This document shows positions 36,453 to 48,000 of a DNA stretch of 64,000 nucleotides, in pieces. The DNA is from Trogon surrucura (taxonomy: Eukaryota > Chordata > Aves > Trogoniformes > Trogonidae). A model generated the notes under the pieces. It saw only the letters and a program-made list of their open reading frames with translations, made no database searches and was not told where the DNA came from. The first letter of the stretch is position 1, and each line of letters begins with the position of its first letter. Location: NCBI GenBank assembly GCA_020746105.1, contig CM036619.1, positions 72,157,635-72,221,634 on the forward strand, read 5' to 3'. A program made the position numbers and the translations under genes.

Positions 36453-38074
36453 TTCTGCTGCACCTACCTGTGACCTGCAGTCCTTTGCAAGGTGACAGCT
36501 CAAAGTTGGTGGCGAAGACAAAATAGTTTGATGACAGCATTGGTTCCCGATGGCACATAAAGCACCTGCAAGCATTTTCATTTTGACAACGTTTTAAATG
36601 TGGGGTTTGTCCACGGTCAAAACTAGTTGTCTTTTGTCAGCAGTGTCCTCACTTGTGAGTTACACTGTGAGTTTTTTCACAGGGTCTGCAGTTTGTTTTT
36701 TTTTTTTTGTCCCTCCGCTGTGTAATGAAAACCTCTGGGCACTGCAAGCAAAATCTTTTACATAGCAACAAGTGATCAAATATTAGAGAAAACCTTTCAT
36801 CGATTGTTTTAAACAGATTTGAAGTGTTTGTACTGGACTGATTTTTTGGCACCCCCTTTTTTGTTGTTAAAGCCAGGAGCATCAGTTACGATGAGTATAA
36901 ATGTGCAAGGCCAGAGGCAGCTGTAAAATCATATGAAAGAAATTAAAACCTGTTTTCTGTGCCTAACAATCTTCTAAGTTCTGTGATCTGAAATTTTAGG
37001 ATCCTGCAGCATTAGTGGTCATTACCATCTGTCCTGTCAAACTTTGTCATAGCTTGCTTAAAATGCTGGCAAAAGCATGGAATTGCTCCAGTCCCTTCCC
37101 AAAAAAATCAGAGGGATACAAAGAATGAGAAAGCAAATCTTTCAAGGTCATATCAAACAGCTTTCCAGATGACACTGAAACTGTTCACAGCTGGCCACGT
37201 AAAACCAACCTACAACTGGTAACACATCTTGATTCAGCGCACAACAGTTTAAATTTTCAAGATGGTCATCCATCACTTTTCTCTAGTTCACAAATTGTGC
37301 TTTGACAGACAGCAAGTGCCCTAATTTAAAAAGTAGGGGTGGCTCTGATTGTTAACTTGCACTGCTGATAAATCATCTCACCTGTGCTTGTCTGAGTAAG
37401 TAAATCAAAAATATTTGTGATACTGTGATTAGTTTTAAAATTTTTTTTCCTGGCAGATCAGGATACAAGAACTTCCATGTAATTTAAAAAAAAATAAAAT
37501 CATCTGCTGCTTTGCTTTTCTGCTTAGCTACATAGGGCTGAACTTCAGTCCTGATGATCAGGGTTTGTACAAATATTGAACTTTAACCCAAAGTATTGTT
37601 TGTTTTAGAACTGAATAAGAAATTTGCAGGATCTTAATGTGATTTCCACCCTGCTTTTCAGGATGAAAATAGCAATCATTTCTGGAAATTTTCCTTTCCA
37701 TGTCTGTATTTTACTATACCTCGAAAACTGGCCTGGAATCAGCTTGATGTTTCACATTGCTTACCTAAATAAAGCAAGTAAGTTTCCAATAATTTTTGGT
37801 AAAACTGAGAATGTTGAAAAGAGAGAGAGAGGACAGCATTTGAATAAAGTATCATAGTCCACTTTTAACTAAGAAATGATACTGTTCTGAATCTGCAAGC
37901 AAACCCAAAAATCCTCAGAAAAGAACATTCTTTTTCTTCTGTGATACAACAGGACTCCTTGCCTGATGCACGGCTCTACCAGAAAAATTTCTCTGGGGTA
38001 TAAATGTCATCCTCTGACAACTGTGCCACATCCCCAAGCGTTAAGGTGGGAACTGTTTGATACTACGAATTTGG

Positions 38075-38133
38075 CTGTTAGGGTTTTTTGTTTGTTTGGT
38101 GGTTGTTTTGTTTTGTTTTGTTTTTTAATTTAG
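38075..38133 (+). repeat. G/T-rich low-complexity run with (TTTTG)n
   Basis: GGTTTTTTGTTTGTTTGGTGG followed by several TTTTG units and a T-run. The + strand again carries the G and T. Confidence 0.75.
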
Positions 38134-40327
38134 ATCAGGCTTTTTTTGCATAAATTACCTGAGCCACATTAGGATGACACCAGAGTTTGAAGGGGGAAGG
38201 AGCAGAGCTCATGGCCGTGCCACTTGCCTTCATCGGGTTTGATGGTGCGTTGAGAAGCATCAGTCTTCATGCTTTCACTTTCTTAAATGCTGATGTATGG
38301 ATTTAGTGTGCTAGCTGTTATTTAAGTAGGTCGTTTAAAATAATTACGTTTCAGAGTCCATTACTCAGTATTTTTTACTCTTGTTTGCTTCACATAATGA
38401 CCATCATCTGTTTGAAATTAAGGCTTCATATGGAAATAATCTGAAGTGCAATGGCTGTGTTCTTATTTGAATGCATTTCTGGTTTGGTGGGTTTTGGGGG
38501 TTTTTTGATATTGTATATCTAATTCTGGCTAAAACGTGAGGGATTACGGGAGTATTTGGGGGTATTTCAGTCTCAAGAACCACTTATAGAGTAGCTACCG
38601 AACAAACTTGCATTATTGTTCCTCTGTTTGAGCAGTGCTTTCAGTGAACTTTTCCTTCATCTGTTTGCATTGTGCTGATACCAGCAGTTTGCTCCCTGTG
38701 AGTCTCCTGAGCTGTGTCAAACAACATTTCCATCAGACTGCAGAAGGTTTTGCATGAGGGGTTTGCCAGGGGATGGGAGGAGTATTTCATATTGTGTTCT
38801 TCTAATAGACAGGATGTGTTGGCTGACCCTTCTGTCTCTCCTTGCCCTATCTGCTTTGTTTTCATTTAAGAAAAATATTGCACAATGCAAAGGTAAGGTG
38901 TAAGCAAAATTGTGATCTCAGAGTTCTGAAGGAGGAGTAGGTAGGCTCCTGAGGATGTGGTCGCTGTAGCACATCCATCTTTTCTCGGGCATCTGGGTTT
39001 GCTATTGGCTTCACGTATGTTGTGAGCTGTTTCGCTTGGCTGCCTGGGCTTGCAACATCTTTATCTGTTTATGGTATCGCTCTTCTGACCTGAGGCACTT
39101 GTTTAATCTGCGTTGGTTGTTGCCTAAGTCTTTCAGGGGAGCAGAAATCCTGTCCTTGGCTTCTCGTGATGTCTTTCTTCCCCCGATGCTGGGGGTGGCG
39201 TTACCTCTTATCTCCCAGTGCAGGTTCTTCTGGAGTGGCAAGCTGGTGTGGTGACCACTGTCTGAAGTCACTGGTGTCCTCAAGAGATGTGGGCTTATGT
39301 TGCAGAAGGTGGAGGTGGGACATAGAATTAAAACAATTATAAACCTTCCTGTTACATTTTATCTGCCTTTTATATATCCATAAAACCCCAGCTCCTGTGA
39401 TAGCAACTTTCAGCATTGCAGCCACCCCCTTCTTGATATGAAAGCACTTTGTTTACCAGAAAACTGTGTTATATTGTAGATCTGCTCTAAATTTAACTGG
39501 ACTAGACACAATTTAGCCCAACATCCTCCATCGGTTTCTGCACTACTTAATACAGTTTCTATTATATGAAATTTGCTTGGTTTGCATTTGGTCTGGCTCT
39601 TTCCCAAGGTGCCATTCATCACTGTTTATGCTTCCTGATATTTTTAACCAAATCAAGTGGTCATCCTAGGAGGAAAATATTTAGAGGGTGAAGCTTTGTA
39701 GGATGTAATTTTGTAGTTGTCTTAACCAGCTCTTCAAGGTTTATACATTTAAATACACTGGAGTTTTGCTTCTGTGCTGCAGTGATGAGCAAGTATTCCA
39801 ATCCTTTATCCAGTAAAGGTAAGGTACTGTTTTCCTGAGCACTACTACAAATATTTCCTTCTTCATTAATATTGATGGTGGTTCACTCACCAGTGTCAAG
39901 TTTCCTTTCTCCTCCAGGACAGACTCCTCGCAATAAATCCTGACACATTTTCAGTGCTTGCAACTTTTTCCATTTAATACTGTTGTTTCTGGCAACTGAC
40001 TTGACACTGTGTAACAGTGTCCAATTGAAAGTTAATAATCTCATTTGCTTTTCAGAGTGCTTTGCAGCAGGCTATGGACAGATTGTCAATTCCCCTTAGC
40101 TAGCAGTGCTGGAGGTGATCATTTCTGTCCGCTGTGTGTTTGCCAAAAATGAGGCAATTCATCTTTTACTTATTTTTTTTTTTGTCCCTCCCCCTGCTCT
40201 CTGTGACAATATTATCTTGACCTGTGGAGCTCACCAGGGCTTCCTTGACTGGTTTTAAGCTCAGCACGACTTCCTCTCTGCAGGATTTTGGAGGCAGACA
40301 GTCCAGAGTGCAATGTCAGAATCCAAG

Positions 40328-40411
40328 CTTCATTTTAGGTTGTGTGCAACCTGTAGAAATTGAATTGAGTTATCCAGGGATAAGTACAGGCCTCTTGACA
40401 GTCTCTCTAGG
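40328..40411 (+). repeat. Unassigned repeat, copy 1 of 2
   Basis: The 80 bases at 40331-40410 align without any gap to 42227-42306. By hand count 59 of 80 positions match, with both ends perfect (CATTTTAGGTTGTGTGCA at the left, GTCTCTCTAG at the right). The similarity fades quickly outside. The two copies are 1.9 kb apart in direct orientation. I do not recognise the family. Confidence 0.6.
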
Positions 40412-41984
40412 GCTGCTGCCTTAGGTTTCCACTGCGGTCTGATTTCTTTGCAGGCCTTGACTGGAGTGTCAGGAAGGCTGGTCAAGATCAACTCTCTATC
40501 AGTCACAAACTCAAAAGTGTGTGGTACTGCTCATCTCACAGACCCTTCCTACTATCTTCCTCTGCCCAACTCATCTGACATCTGCTAAACATACTATGAG
40601 CATCACTTTTTCAAATGAGGCCCTCTTCATTGTTGCTTACAAGTTCTCAATTCATTCAGAATGCTTTAATAACTCCTAACTAAGCTTAAATAAATACTGC
40701 TTAACTATTTCCATTCTAGAGGGACTCTATATACTCAATACCACGGCTTCAACACTTTCATTCTTCCAGGTGTGTGCAAACCCAAACTATTCTTTCAATC
40801 AGTTTTTCGTAGGAATTGATGTTTGAGAACTGCAAGGAGCAGAAAGTGCTTTATACCTTCAATGTGCAGGTCCCGGGGCACCCATGTACCAGAAAGTGTG
40901 TTTCTGCCTGCCCTCTTGTTCAGTTCAGACCTCTAGCAGCTAAAACACCTGCTTGTGGACTCACACCTCCCTTCTGGCCACTGTGTGTGGATGGGTTCGG
41001 CTGCTGCTTTCTCACAAGAATTGGTTTTCTCTATGAACGTAGTGGAAATCTAATTTATCTTGCAAGTTCTAAGATTGTTTTTGTGTACAATAAAGCCTAA
41101 CAAGTAGGTATGGTGGTAAATGGCTGGAGAACACTTCTTTAGTACAAGCTTCTCTGTGCATATTAAATATGCCTATAAGTACATATAAAAATTATGAAAA
41201 TATTTCAATGTGCGTCTTTATGGTATTTTTTGTGGGGTATTTTACAGAGGGATTAGGGTTACATGGACCATTTAGAAAAAAAAAAAATTGAACTACTCTC
41301 TATATTTATTGATGGAGACATATTCTTGTAAGTAAAGTTATTTTAAGGGCATAGATAACTGACCTGAAAATGAAGTATATCCAAATAGGCAAACTGCTGA
41401 GTATTCACTGAATGCATTTGACATGTTTACTTGCAGTCTTTATTAGTCCGCTTGTATAAGTTACACCGATAAACAGGCACTGTCGTGTTTGGTTCCACAC
41501 ACGTGCAAGTGAACACAGATGCACGCAAGCAGATCGAGCGTCATCCTTTTGTCATTTACTCTGCTATTTTACTGCCGGTCAATGCTCTGCAGCTGATTAA
41601 CTTGTAGGATTTTAGCCGTGACATTTCATGTGTTTGGCAAAGCGAGGTGTGTTGTTTTGAAGAACCAGCTGTCATCTGCGGCCGGCTGGCCGGGCAGTGA
41701 CCGGGGCTGAGTGTTGGAGGGTCCAGCAGCCAGGCCTGGGCGCTGAGCTGCTTCCCTGAGCAACATGCACGCCCCAGCAGCTGAAAATCTCACACTGCAG
41801 GCCTTCGCCTCTAGGACTATATTTATCTACCAAGTTTGATAGTATTTTACTTTTTTTTGTCTGCTCCCATCTGTTTTTTCAAGAAGATAATGGATTTATA
41901 AATTTGAGGGGGTTTGTACTCAGGAAATATAAGGCAAGGAAAGTTTGGGTTAAGACAGTGCAGCATCAGTGGTGAGCTCTGAAA
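40412..41984. other. Intergenic with a CpG-enriched patch at 41510-41820
   Basis: Unique DNA between the two unassigned repeat copies and a CR1 tail. The right part, about 41510-41820, is richer in CpG and G+C than its surroundings, with GCGGCCGGCTGGCCGGGCAG at about 41678. No coding frame or domain is recognised in it. Confidence 0.55.
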
Positions 41985-42082
41985 GATGTTTGCGTGGTCT
42001 GGCCGATGTGGTGGTGCTGGGACATCGGCTGGACTTGATGATCTCAGAGGTCTTTTCCAGCCTCAACAATTCTGTGATTCTA
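41985..42082 (+). mobile_element. CR1 LINE 3' tail
   Basis: About 100 bp: GCCGATGTGGTGGTGCTGGG, then GGCTGGACTTGATGATCTCA and TTTTCCAGCCTCAACAATTC, ending CTGTGATTCTATT. It matches the tail of the copy at 62350-62436, so the same subfamily. No coding part. Confidence 0.9.
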
Positions 42083-42223
42083 TTATTCTTGTGTTTTGCA
42101 TAGAGAGGGGGAAAAAAAGGTGTGAGGCAGCTTGATGAGTCCTCTGGGGTCTAGCAACAATAAAAGATTTTATAGATGAACAGACCTATTTGCAGCATTG
42201 AAGTTCTATTTATGTTCCTTGAG

Positions 42224-42307
42224 TTTCATTTTAGGTTGTGTGCAGCTTGCGGTAAATTAATTGCCTTACCAAGGGATAAACATGGATATCCTGGAAGTCT
42301 CTCTAGG
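42224..42307 (+). repeat. Unassigned repeat, copy 2 of 2
   Basis: Direct-orientation partner of 40328-40411: ungapped over 80 bases with about 74% identity by hand count. It starts about 140 bp after the CR1 tail at 41985-42082; copy 1 has no CR1 next to it, so the repeat is not simply part of that CR1. Confidence 0.6.
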
Positions 42308-43990
42308 TAGTCCCTGTCAATAAAGGGCCTGAGGGGGTCTCCTTGCTCTGACATCCTTCACTCTGCCCTTGCTCTCTTTCTCTGTGCTCTGACATTTGCA
42401 GCTGATACCATGTAATTGATTTGTTGGGGGGATATAAGGAACCAAGAGGTGAGAGTACCCTGGAGTGAAGGCAGAGGGGATAGCCTGAAGGCTTAAAACT
42501 TTACTTGTCTTGGACTTTGTAACACTCCATTCTCTCTGTTTCTGTGGAACTGATGCCAAGTCAGAGATCTTGCTGTAAATTTATCAGAATTATAAATGGT
42601 TCTAAAACAATCAGAAAAACAAAATCCTGGGTTAAATCAGGTTTGCTTGGATACCAGTTTCTCGGCATTTGTTCTCTTTGTCTGCATGTGTAAGTTCAGA
42701 CGTTTATTGTTTTGAACTGAAATCGGATTTTTCCTTTGCTGCCTTCCCTGACCAATGGCATCAACATCTCAGCCTCAGAAGATACGCTGCCTACTGGAGG
42801 TAGGTACTGGACCTAGGTGGCCTTTTCCTCCTTATTGTGCCCCAAAGTCCTGGAGCTGTAGTTTCTTTTTCTGGTTACGTACCAGAGACATGAGCATGTG
42901 TCGTACGTCACACTGTCATTATCAGGATGTTGTTGCCGAGGGCCATCAGAAAGACTTCCAACTCAAGGAGTGATTGTTGAAAGCTATTGGGGACAAAATT
43001 AAAACCAGAAAATCACCTGGTGTCTCCAATAATGTGTGACTGCGGGAATGTGTGAAGAGGAAGGAACCTTAATTAAATGCTTTCAGAAGTCTTAATGAAA
43101 TCAGATATCTAATCCTGGAGGTAGAGTTTCTTTAAATGAGATATAAGGCATATTGGCCTCATGTGAAGAGAATGAACTCAGCTGAAAATCAGCTTTGGTT
43201 TCACGTTAAAGGAAAGTGTCCAGAGATGGCAGGGATTTTGAATACTAACACTTAAAATTATCAATAGTTTTTTGAAAGCGCAGTTGTATTATTAACACAC
43301 AGCATGGATTATATTGCTTCCATCAAGGCAAAGTCTGTAAGTAAGAGTATAGGCATGTCAATACATGTCAACAGGTTGAGCACACTGATGTCTCAGATGC
43401 ATATCATCTGCTTCATGCAAACTATATGTGTGAACCTATGTGACGGTCAATGTGCGTTTCTGTTTAGCTAATGCGCAGCACTCACATTTTCTTCTCTTTC
43501 TGCTGCCCCAGACAGCCTCCATGAATCTTATTTTTGTTCTTTGAATGTTGGCAACAGTAAATTATAGGGGGAAAACTTCATTTCTTTGTCCATTTCTCTT
43601 TTTGTCCTTGTTTCAGGCCTTCACCTACAATTTGCAAATTTTTCAGCCAGCCTGGGTGTTCCTTCATTTGAATGGAAGTCCATATTAGTGTAGTCTGCCA
43701 AGTGTTGGAGCAAGAGGCATAAAAGGGAAAGCTTAACAAACTAGGAAAAAGTGCTTGTAGGAATAGAAAAATGGATGGATGCATTGGGGGCAGGTGTAGC
43801 ATTCAGTTCAGTTCTGTTTAAACAGACCAGACTTAAAGTTTGTGTTTTTTGAACTAGTACTGTGAATCACACTGGAAGTAATATATTATCCACACACCAC
43901 ATTGATATCTGTACCAGACAATATTGCACTCATGTTTCTGGATAAAATTGACCATTGTCGTACATAGGTGGAATTAGTGCTTTCTGGCTT

Positions 43991-44029
43991 GAGAACTTGA
44001 TTTGAGAGTTGAGAACTTGATTTGAAAGG
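43991..44029 (+). repeat. Two-unit tandem duplication, period 20
   Basis: GAGAACTTGATTTGAGAGTT is followed directly by GAGAACTTGATTTGAAAGG. The first 15 bases of each unit are identical. Confidence 0.85.
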
Positions 44030-45385
44030 ATCTCATTTCTCCAAAGGGTGTGGGTGGTGGTAGAGCACAGTAGATCACATCAGGTCAGTGACATGTTGCG
44101 CTTCTTTCAAGTCTATTCTACTCATCTGCTGTTGTTAAAACCAAACCAAAACAGAAAAACTTCTGAGGTCAGGAGAACTGTTGGCTTGTGAATGCAGCTC
44201 ACTTGCTTCCTGTCTTCAGCTCTTAGAGATTATTCCTTTGATCCACTTTTTCTCTGTTCATGCCCCCATCTTGTAAGGGGTGTCTGAAGGGGCAGGCTGC
44301 ATCTGTAGAAATACAGTTGTCAGAAAGAAAGACTCAGAAAGAGTTCCTGTGGACAAAGTTGCATTAAGAGAATATATAACACCTAACTGCCCTGGTGTCG
44401 TGCGATGGAGAGACAAAAAGTTTCATCAAATTTGCAGTTTGCTCAGTTTCATGGTGGAAGAAGGAGATGTGCTCCAGAGCTGGCCTTCAGCTGGACACCT
44501 CCAGTGGCACAAAGGCATCTGGGATCTCTTGTCTGAGCAAGAAGGGAGCAGAGGTTAGAAGTGTAAGCACCAGACATGAGCTCATATTTTTGTAAATGGA
44601 GTGGAAAAATAAAGCTGGGAGGAGTCGATGCTACAACACAGGCCTCTACAAATCAGTTGCTAATCAGAGCTGATCTGTTCAAGGAAGTAAAATGATGAAA
44701 AGACTCTTGGCTTGCAGATGGAAAATGTCCGTTACCATGGATGTAACTCTTTTAATTTAGCAATTCACACTCTTTCACATCCACCCCTCACCCCTCAAAA
44801 AACCCATGGATCCAGCTTTCCATCAAAGGAGTAGAAAGTTGCAGCCCAGCCTCACTGCTTCTGAGGCTTTGAAATACGGAATGAGTGTTCCGGATGGTAT
44901 AATTCACAACCACATCAAAAAAACATGACGATATGAACAGATCCTTTCTATCTAGACTTCTAGGTAAGCATGTACACCAGGATTTATCTAGGACAGCATT
45001 GGGCAGTAGCATGTTTTGACCTGTTCCTTCATTCATCTCCTAAGAAATTCCTCAGAAAGTATCTTGGCTGTTGAATAAAGAGGGAGTTTGTGTAATCTGA
45101 ATCTTAAAGAGGAATGATGATAATGCTCCTATGCAAATGCATCATTGTGGTGAGAAAATGAAGTGGGTTTTAACCAATCATTAACCCTAACTTGTGCAAA
45201 AAAAAAATTGTTGGAATGAAGGAAATGGGTTTGTTGGTTTTGGGATGTTTTTTTTCAGGTCACAAGTTCATATGGAGTAAAAGGTGTCTGGGTGTCTTGG
45301 TGAAAGGTTACTGCTACTGGAACTAAATATCAATACAATTTCATGTGTACCTGGTACCTGTGATTAGTGTTTCAGAAAGTTGAGA

Positions 45386-45420
45386 AATTGCTATCTCTAA
45401 TAGCAATTGCTATCTCTAAT
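45386..45420 (+). repeat. Two-unit tandem duplication, period 19
   Basis: AATTGCTATCTCTAAT occurs at 45386-45401 and again at 45405-45420 with no mismatch, 19 bp apart. Perfect identity suggests a recent slippage event. Confidence 0.85.
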
Positions 45421-45620
45421 CTACAGGAATGTAAACAGATTTGGTGGTGCAAGATGTTAACTGGGACATGCCAATTTAGCAGAATCTTGGGGGGTGATTG
45501 CTTGTACTGTAATGAGAAAGAGATTTGGAAGTGTATTAATCATATAATTTTAGCTCTGATTTTTGAGATATAATGCTTATGTGCATTCCTTCAAGCCTCC
45601 TCTCAGATCTCCTTACCAAC

Positions 45621-45712
45621 ATAAAATCACAGAATGGTTTATGTTGGAAGGGACTTCCAACTGGAAGGCTGTTATAAGGTCTCCCTGGAGCCTTCTCTTC
45701 TCCCGGCTGAAC
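45621..45712 (-). mobile_element. CR1 LINE 3' fragment, antisense, internally deleted
   Basis: Starts AAAATCACAGAATGGTTTATGTTGGAAGGGACTTC, written here as the reverse complement of the CR1 tail. It then jumps to the coding-end block GCTGTTATAAGGTCTCCC and CTGGAGCCTTCTCTTCTCC. Several hundred bases present in the complete copies (for example at 11317-11822) are missing between the two parts. Confidence 0.85.
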
Positions 45713-47120
45713 ATAAATTGGTGGCAAATTTTAGGCTGGCACACATGAATTAGACCTAGAAAATTCCTGCAACTGTCACAGGCTCTAGGATAGCAAAACC
45801 AAAGCCAGTAATTTCCAGTTAATATACCTGAATTATAGAAGACTCAGATTTGCCAGCTAAGTGTCCGAGACCGAGATGCCTTAGTGAGCAGATGGTAACG
45901 TACTGTGGTCTTTGGGTATGAAGTTACCCAGAAGTTCTTGGAGATTTTACCTGCAGTGTTTCTCAGTGTCTTCTTGCTACCATCCTCTTTCCATCAGTAA
46001 CTTGAGATTTCTGTCTTGCCAGTAGTTGCAAGGGTTGACGTTTCCCTTGTGTTTGTTATCTTTGACTTACCAGCTGAAACACAGGGCATGATTTAGGCTG
46101 TTTACTGTGACTTGTATTACCCTTCCAAGTGAAAAATGGCATAGGAGAGATTTAGTAAACCATCACAAATGGCCCCTTCCTTCAGTTTTGCTTTATTCCC
46201 TGTGACAGGCTCAACTCAAACCAGATGAATAAGCTGTCAAATGATCTGGCATTTTGCTGGAAGAGCTGAGTATGCAGGTTTTTTTGTTATAGACTGGATT
46301 ATCCACGGTTTTAAAAATATGTGATATAAAATCAAGGAGGTTAGGGAATATTTTGCAGATACTTACGAGCAAGAATGTTGCTCTTGAGAGTGTCCTTATG
46401 GGGCACTCCCAAACAATTCTCTGAAGCAAGATAGTAAAGAGCTCAGACAAAGCTTGTTGCAGCCCAGTGAATCCCAGTTTATTCATGGCTCTTTCCCAAA
46501 TCATGAGTTGTTTTGTCTGTGTCCGAAAATTTGAAGGTCAAGACAAGTATCTTCGGGATGACAAACGAATACTATGGAGTCACATGTTTTTCTATTACAA
46601 TGAAGTATGCTCTGGAGTGTCAACAATATATTTCTTGTATTTTGGTAAGCGATACGTAGTAATGCTTGCATTCAGATTTTGCTTATGATCTGATGAGGTC
46701 CAGTCTATGCAATGTATGGTGGAACTGGATTATCCAGTCAAAATTGTAGAAGTCCTCTAAAGCATCTGAGCCTGAGAGTGAGCCTCCTTACCAAGCAGAT
46801 TTTAATACATCTCAGCCTTTGGCTACTGGATTACGAACAAGTTCTGTTAACGATATATGGAAGCTTACATGGATTCTGTGGTACACTGGTGTCATTTGAA
46901 GATGATTGTAAAATTTGCATATATTTTAATGGCAACAGAAGGAGCTGTTTAAAGACACAATGCAAGTCCTGCATTTGTGTAGGTCCACACCCTCTGTAGT
47001 TCTCCAACATCCACAATCACTGTAATAAGAATTATAGAGAATACAGCTTTGCCCTGTTCTTTCGGAAATCATTTATATACTCTCTGTAAATTTGTTTAAT
47101 TTCTTCTTTAGCTGGATGAT
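45713..47120. other. Intergenic, no gene seen
   Basis: Unique AT-rich DNA. ORFs 46211-46504 (minus), 46467-46688 and 46712-46999 (plus) overlap and have no recognisable domain. No named repeat. Confidence 0.65.
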
Positions 47121-47129
47121 ACTATCAAC

Positions 47130-48000
47130 ATCCAGAGTCTCCTGTGCCAGCAAGTCCTAGAAGTTCACTACATTCTACATAAGGATTTGTTTTCTTTTAA
47201 CTTTTTTAAGCTAGTTTCCAGCCAGTTTCCTTGAGTGTCCTCGATTTCGTGCAATATGGGCTCTACTGAACAACAGTTTAGCATTCAGCATAGCTACTAG
47301 CTCTGATATTATGTCATTACGTTGATATTGCGTTATATGATATCCTTTGGCTTTGTCCTTTGCAAGTTGAAGAGTCCCAGTCTCTTACAATCTCTCTTTG
47401 TTGGACAACTTCACTGTCCCCTTAATCACTTTAGTTACCTTTCTCTGTACTTTATTTAATTTCACTATGTCCTCCTTGTGACCCAGGCAACACCATTTCC
47501 AGGATGTACTGTCATCTTCCTATGTGGTTGCAGAGTGTTCGTTTCTGTCTTGTTCTTATCACATTCCCTGATGTTGTCCAATATATGTTGGTGTTTTCTT
47601 TCTCTCTGCTCCTGTACACTGAGCTAGAAATTGCTGAGAGCTGTCAGTGGTTACTCCAAGATCTCTTGTCTGAGTTATAACTCCCTCTTCCAAGCTTCAC
47701 ATCACATAGGCACAGGTAGGCTAGTTTTTCCAGGTGTACCTCCTTGCTCATGTTGACACCAAAGCTCACCTGCCACCTTTCTGCCTGCTCAGATCTGTTC
47801 AGCTGCTCCTGAAATTCTTAGCTGTTAACATACAAAGGAAGAGCTCAACATCATGCAGAACCATGGTTATTTCATTGTTTGCTCCCATCTCTTGGAAAGA
47901 TGTTGGCAAGAAACAATCTCAGCACTTATACATGAGAGACCTCTCTGCTGACTCCTCTCTATCTTCAAAACTGGCCTGCCATTTCCTTCTCATCTCTTCA
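47130..48000 (-). mobile_element. Ancient CR1-like LINE, antisense, highly diverged
   Basis: Recognised from landmarks spread in the right order along an antisense CR1/L3-type consensus as I remember it: the block around CACTACATTCTACATAAGGA, AAGAGTCCCAGTCTCTTACA, TTACCTTTCTCTGTACTTTA, CTTGTGACCCAGGCAACACC, TGTACACTGAGCTAGAAATT, TTACTCCAAGATCTCTTGTC, TCACCTGCCACCTTTCTGCC and, near the high end, GGAAAGATGTTGGCAAGAAA. Divergence is far greater than in the other CR1s here, with many indels, so this copy probably predates modern birds. Both edges are approximate. Confidence 0.7.

Larger units (their letters stand above)
34938..40327. other. Intergenic, no gene seen
   Basis: About 5.4 kb of unique DNA. 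It contains a small CpG-dense patch at about 36385-36452 and G/T-rich runs at about 38075-38133 and 38473-38511. Short ORFs on both strands (for example 34880-35194 minus, 36009-36266 plus, 39011-39283 minus) have no recognisable domain. Confidence 0.65.
42308..45620. other. Intergenic, no gene seen
   Basis: Unique DNA with small non-descript ORFs on both strands (for example 42317-42559 minus, 42755-42973 plus, 44280-44558 plus). It contains two local tandem duplications, listed separately. Confidence 0.65.
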
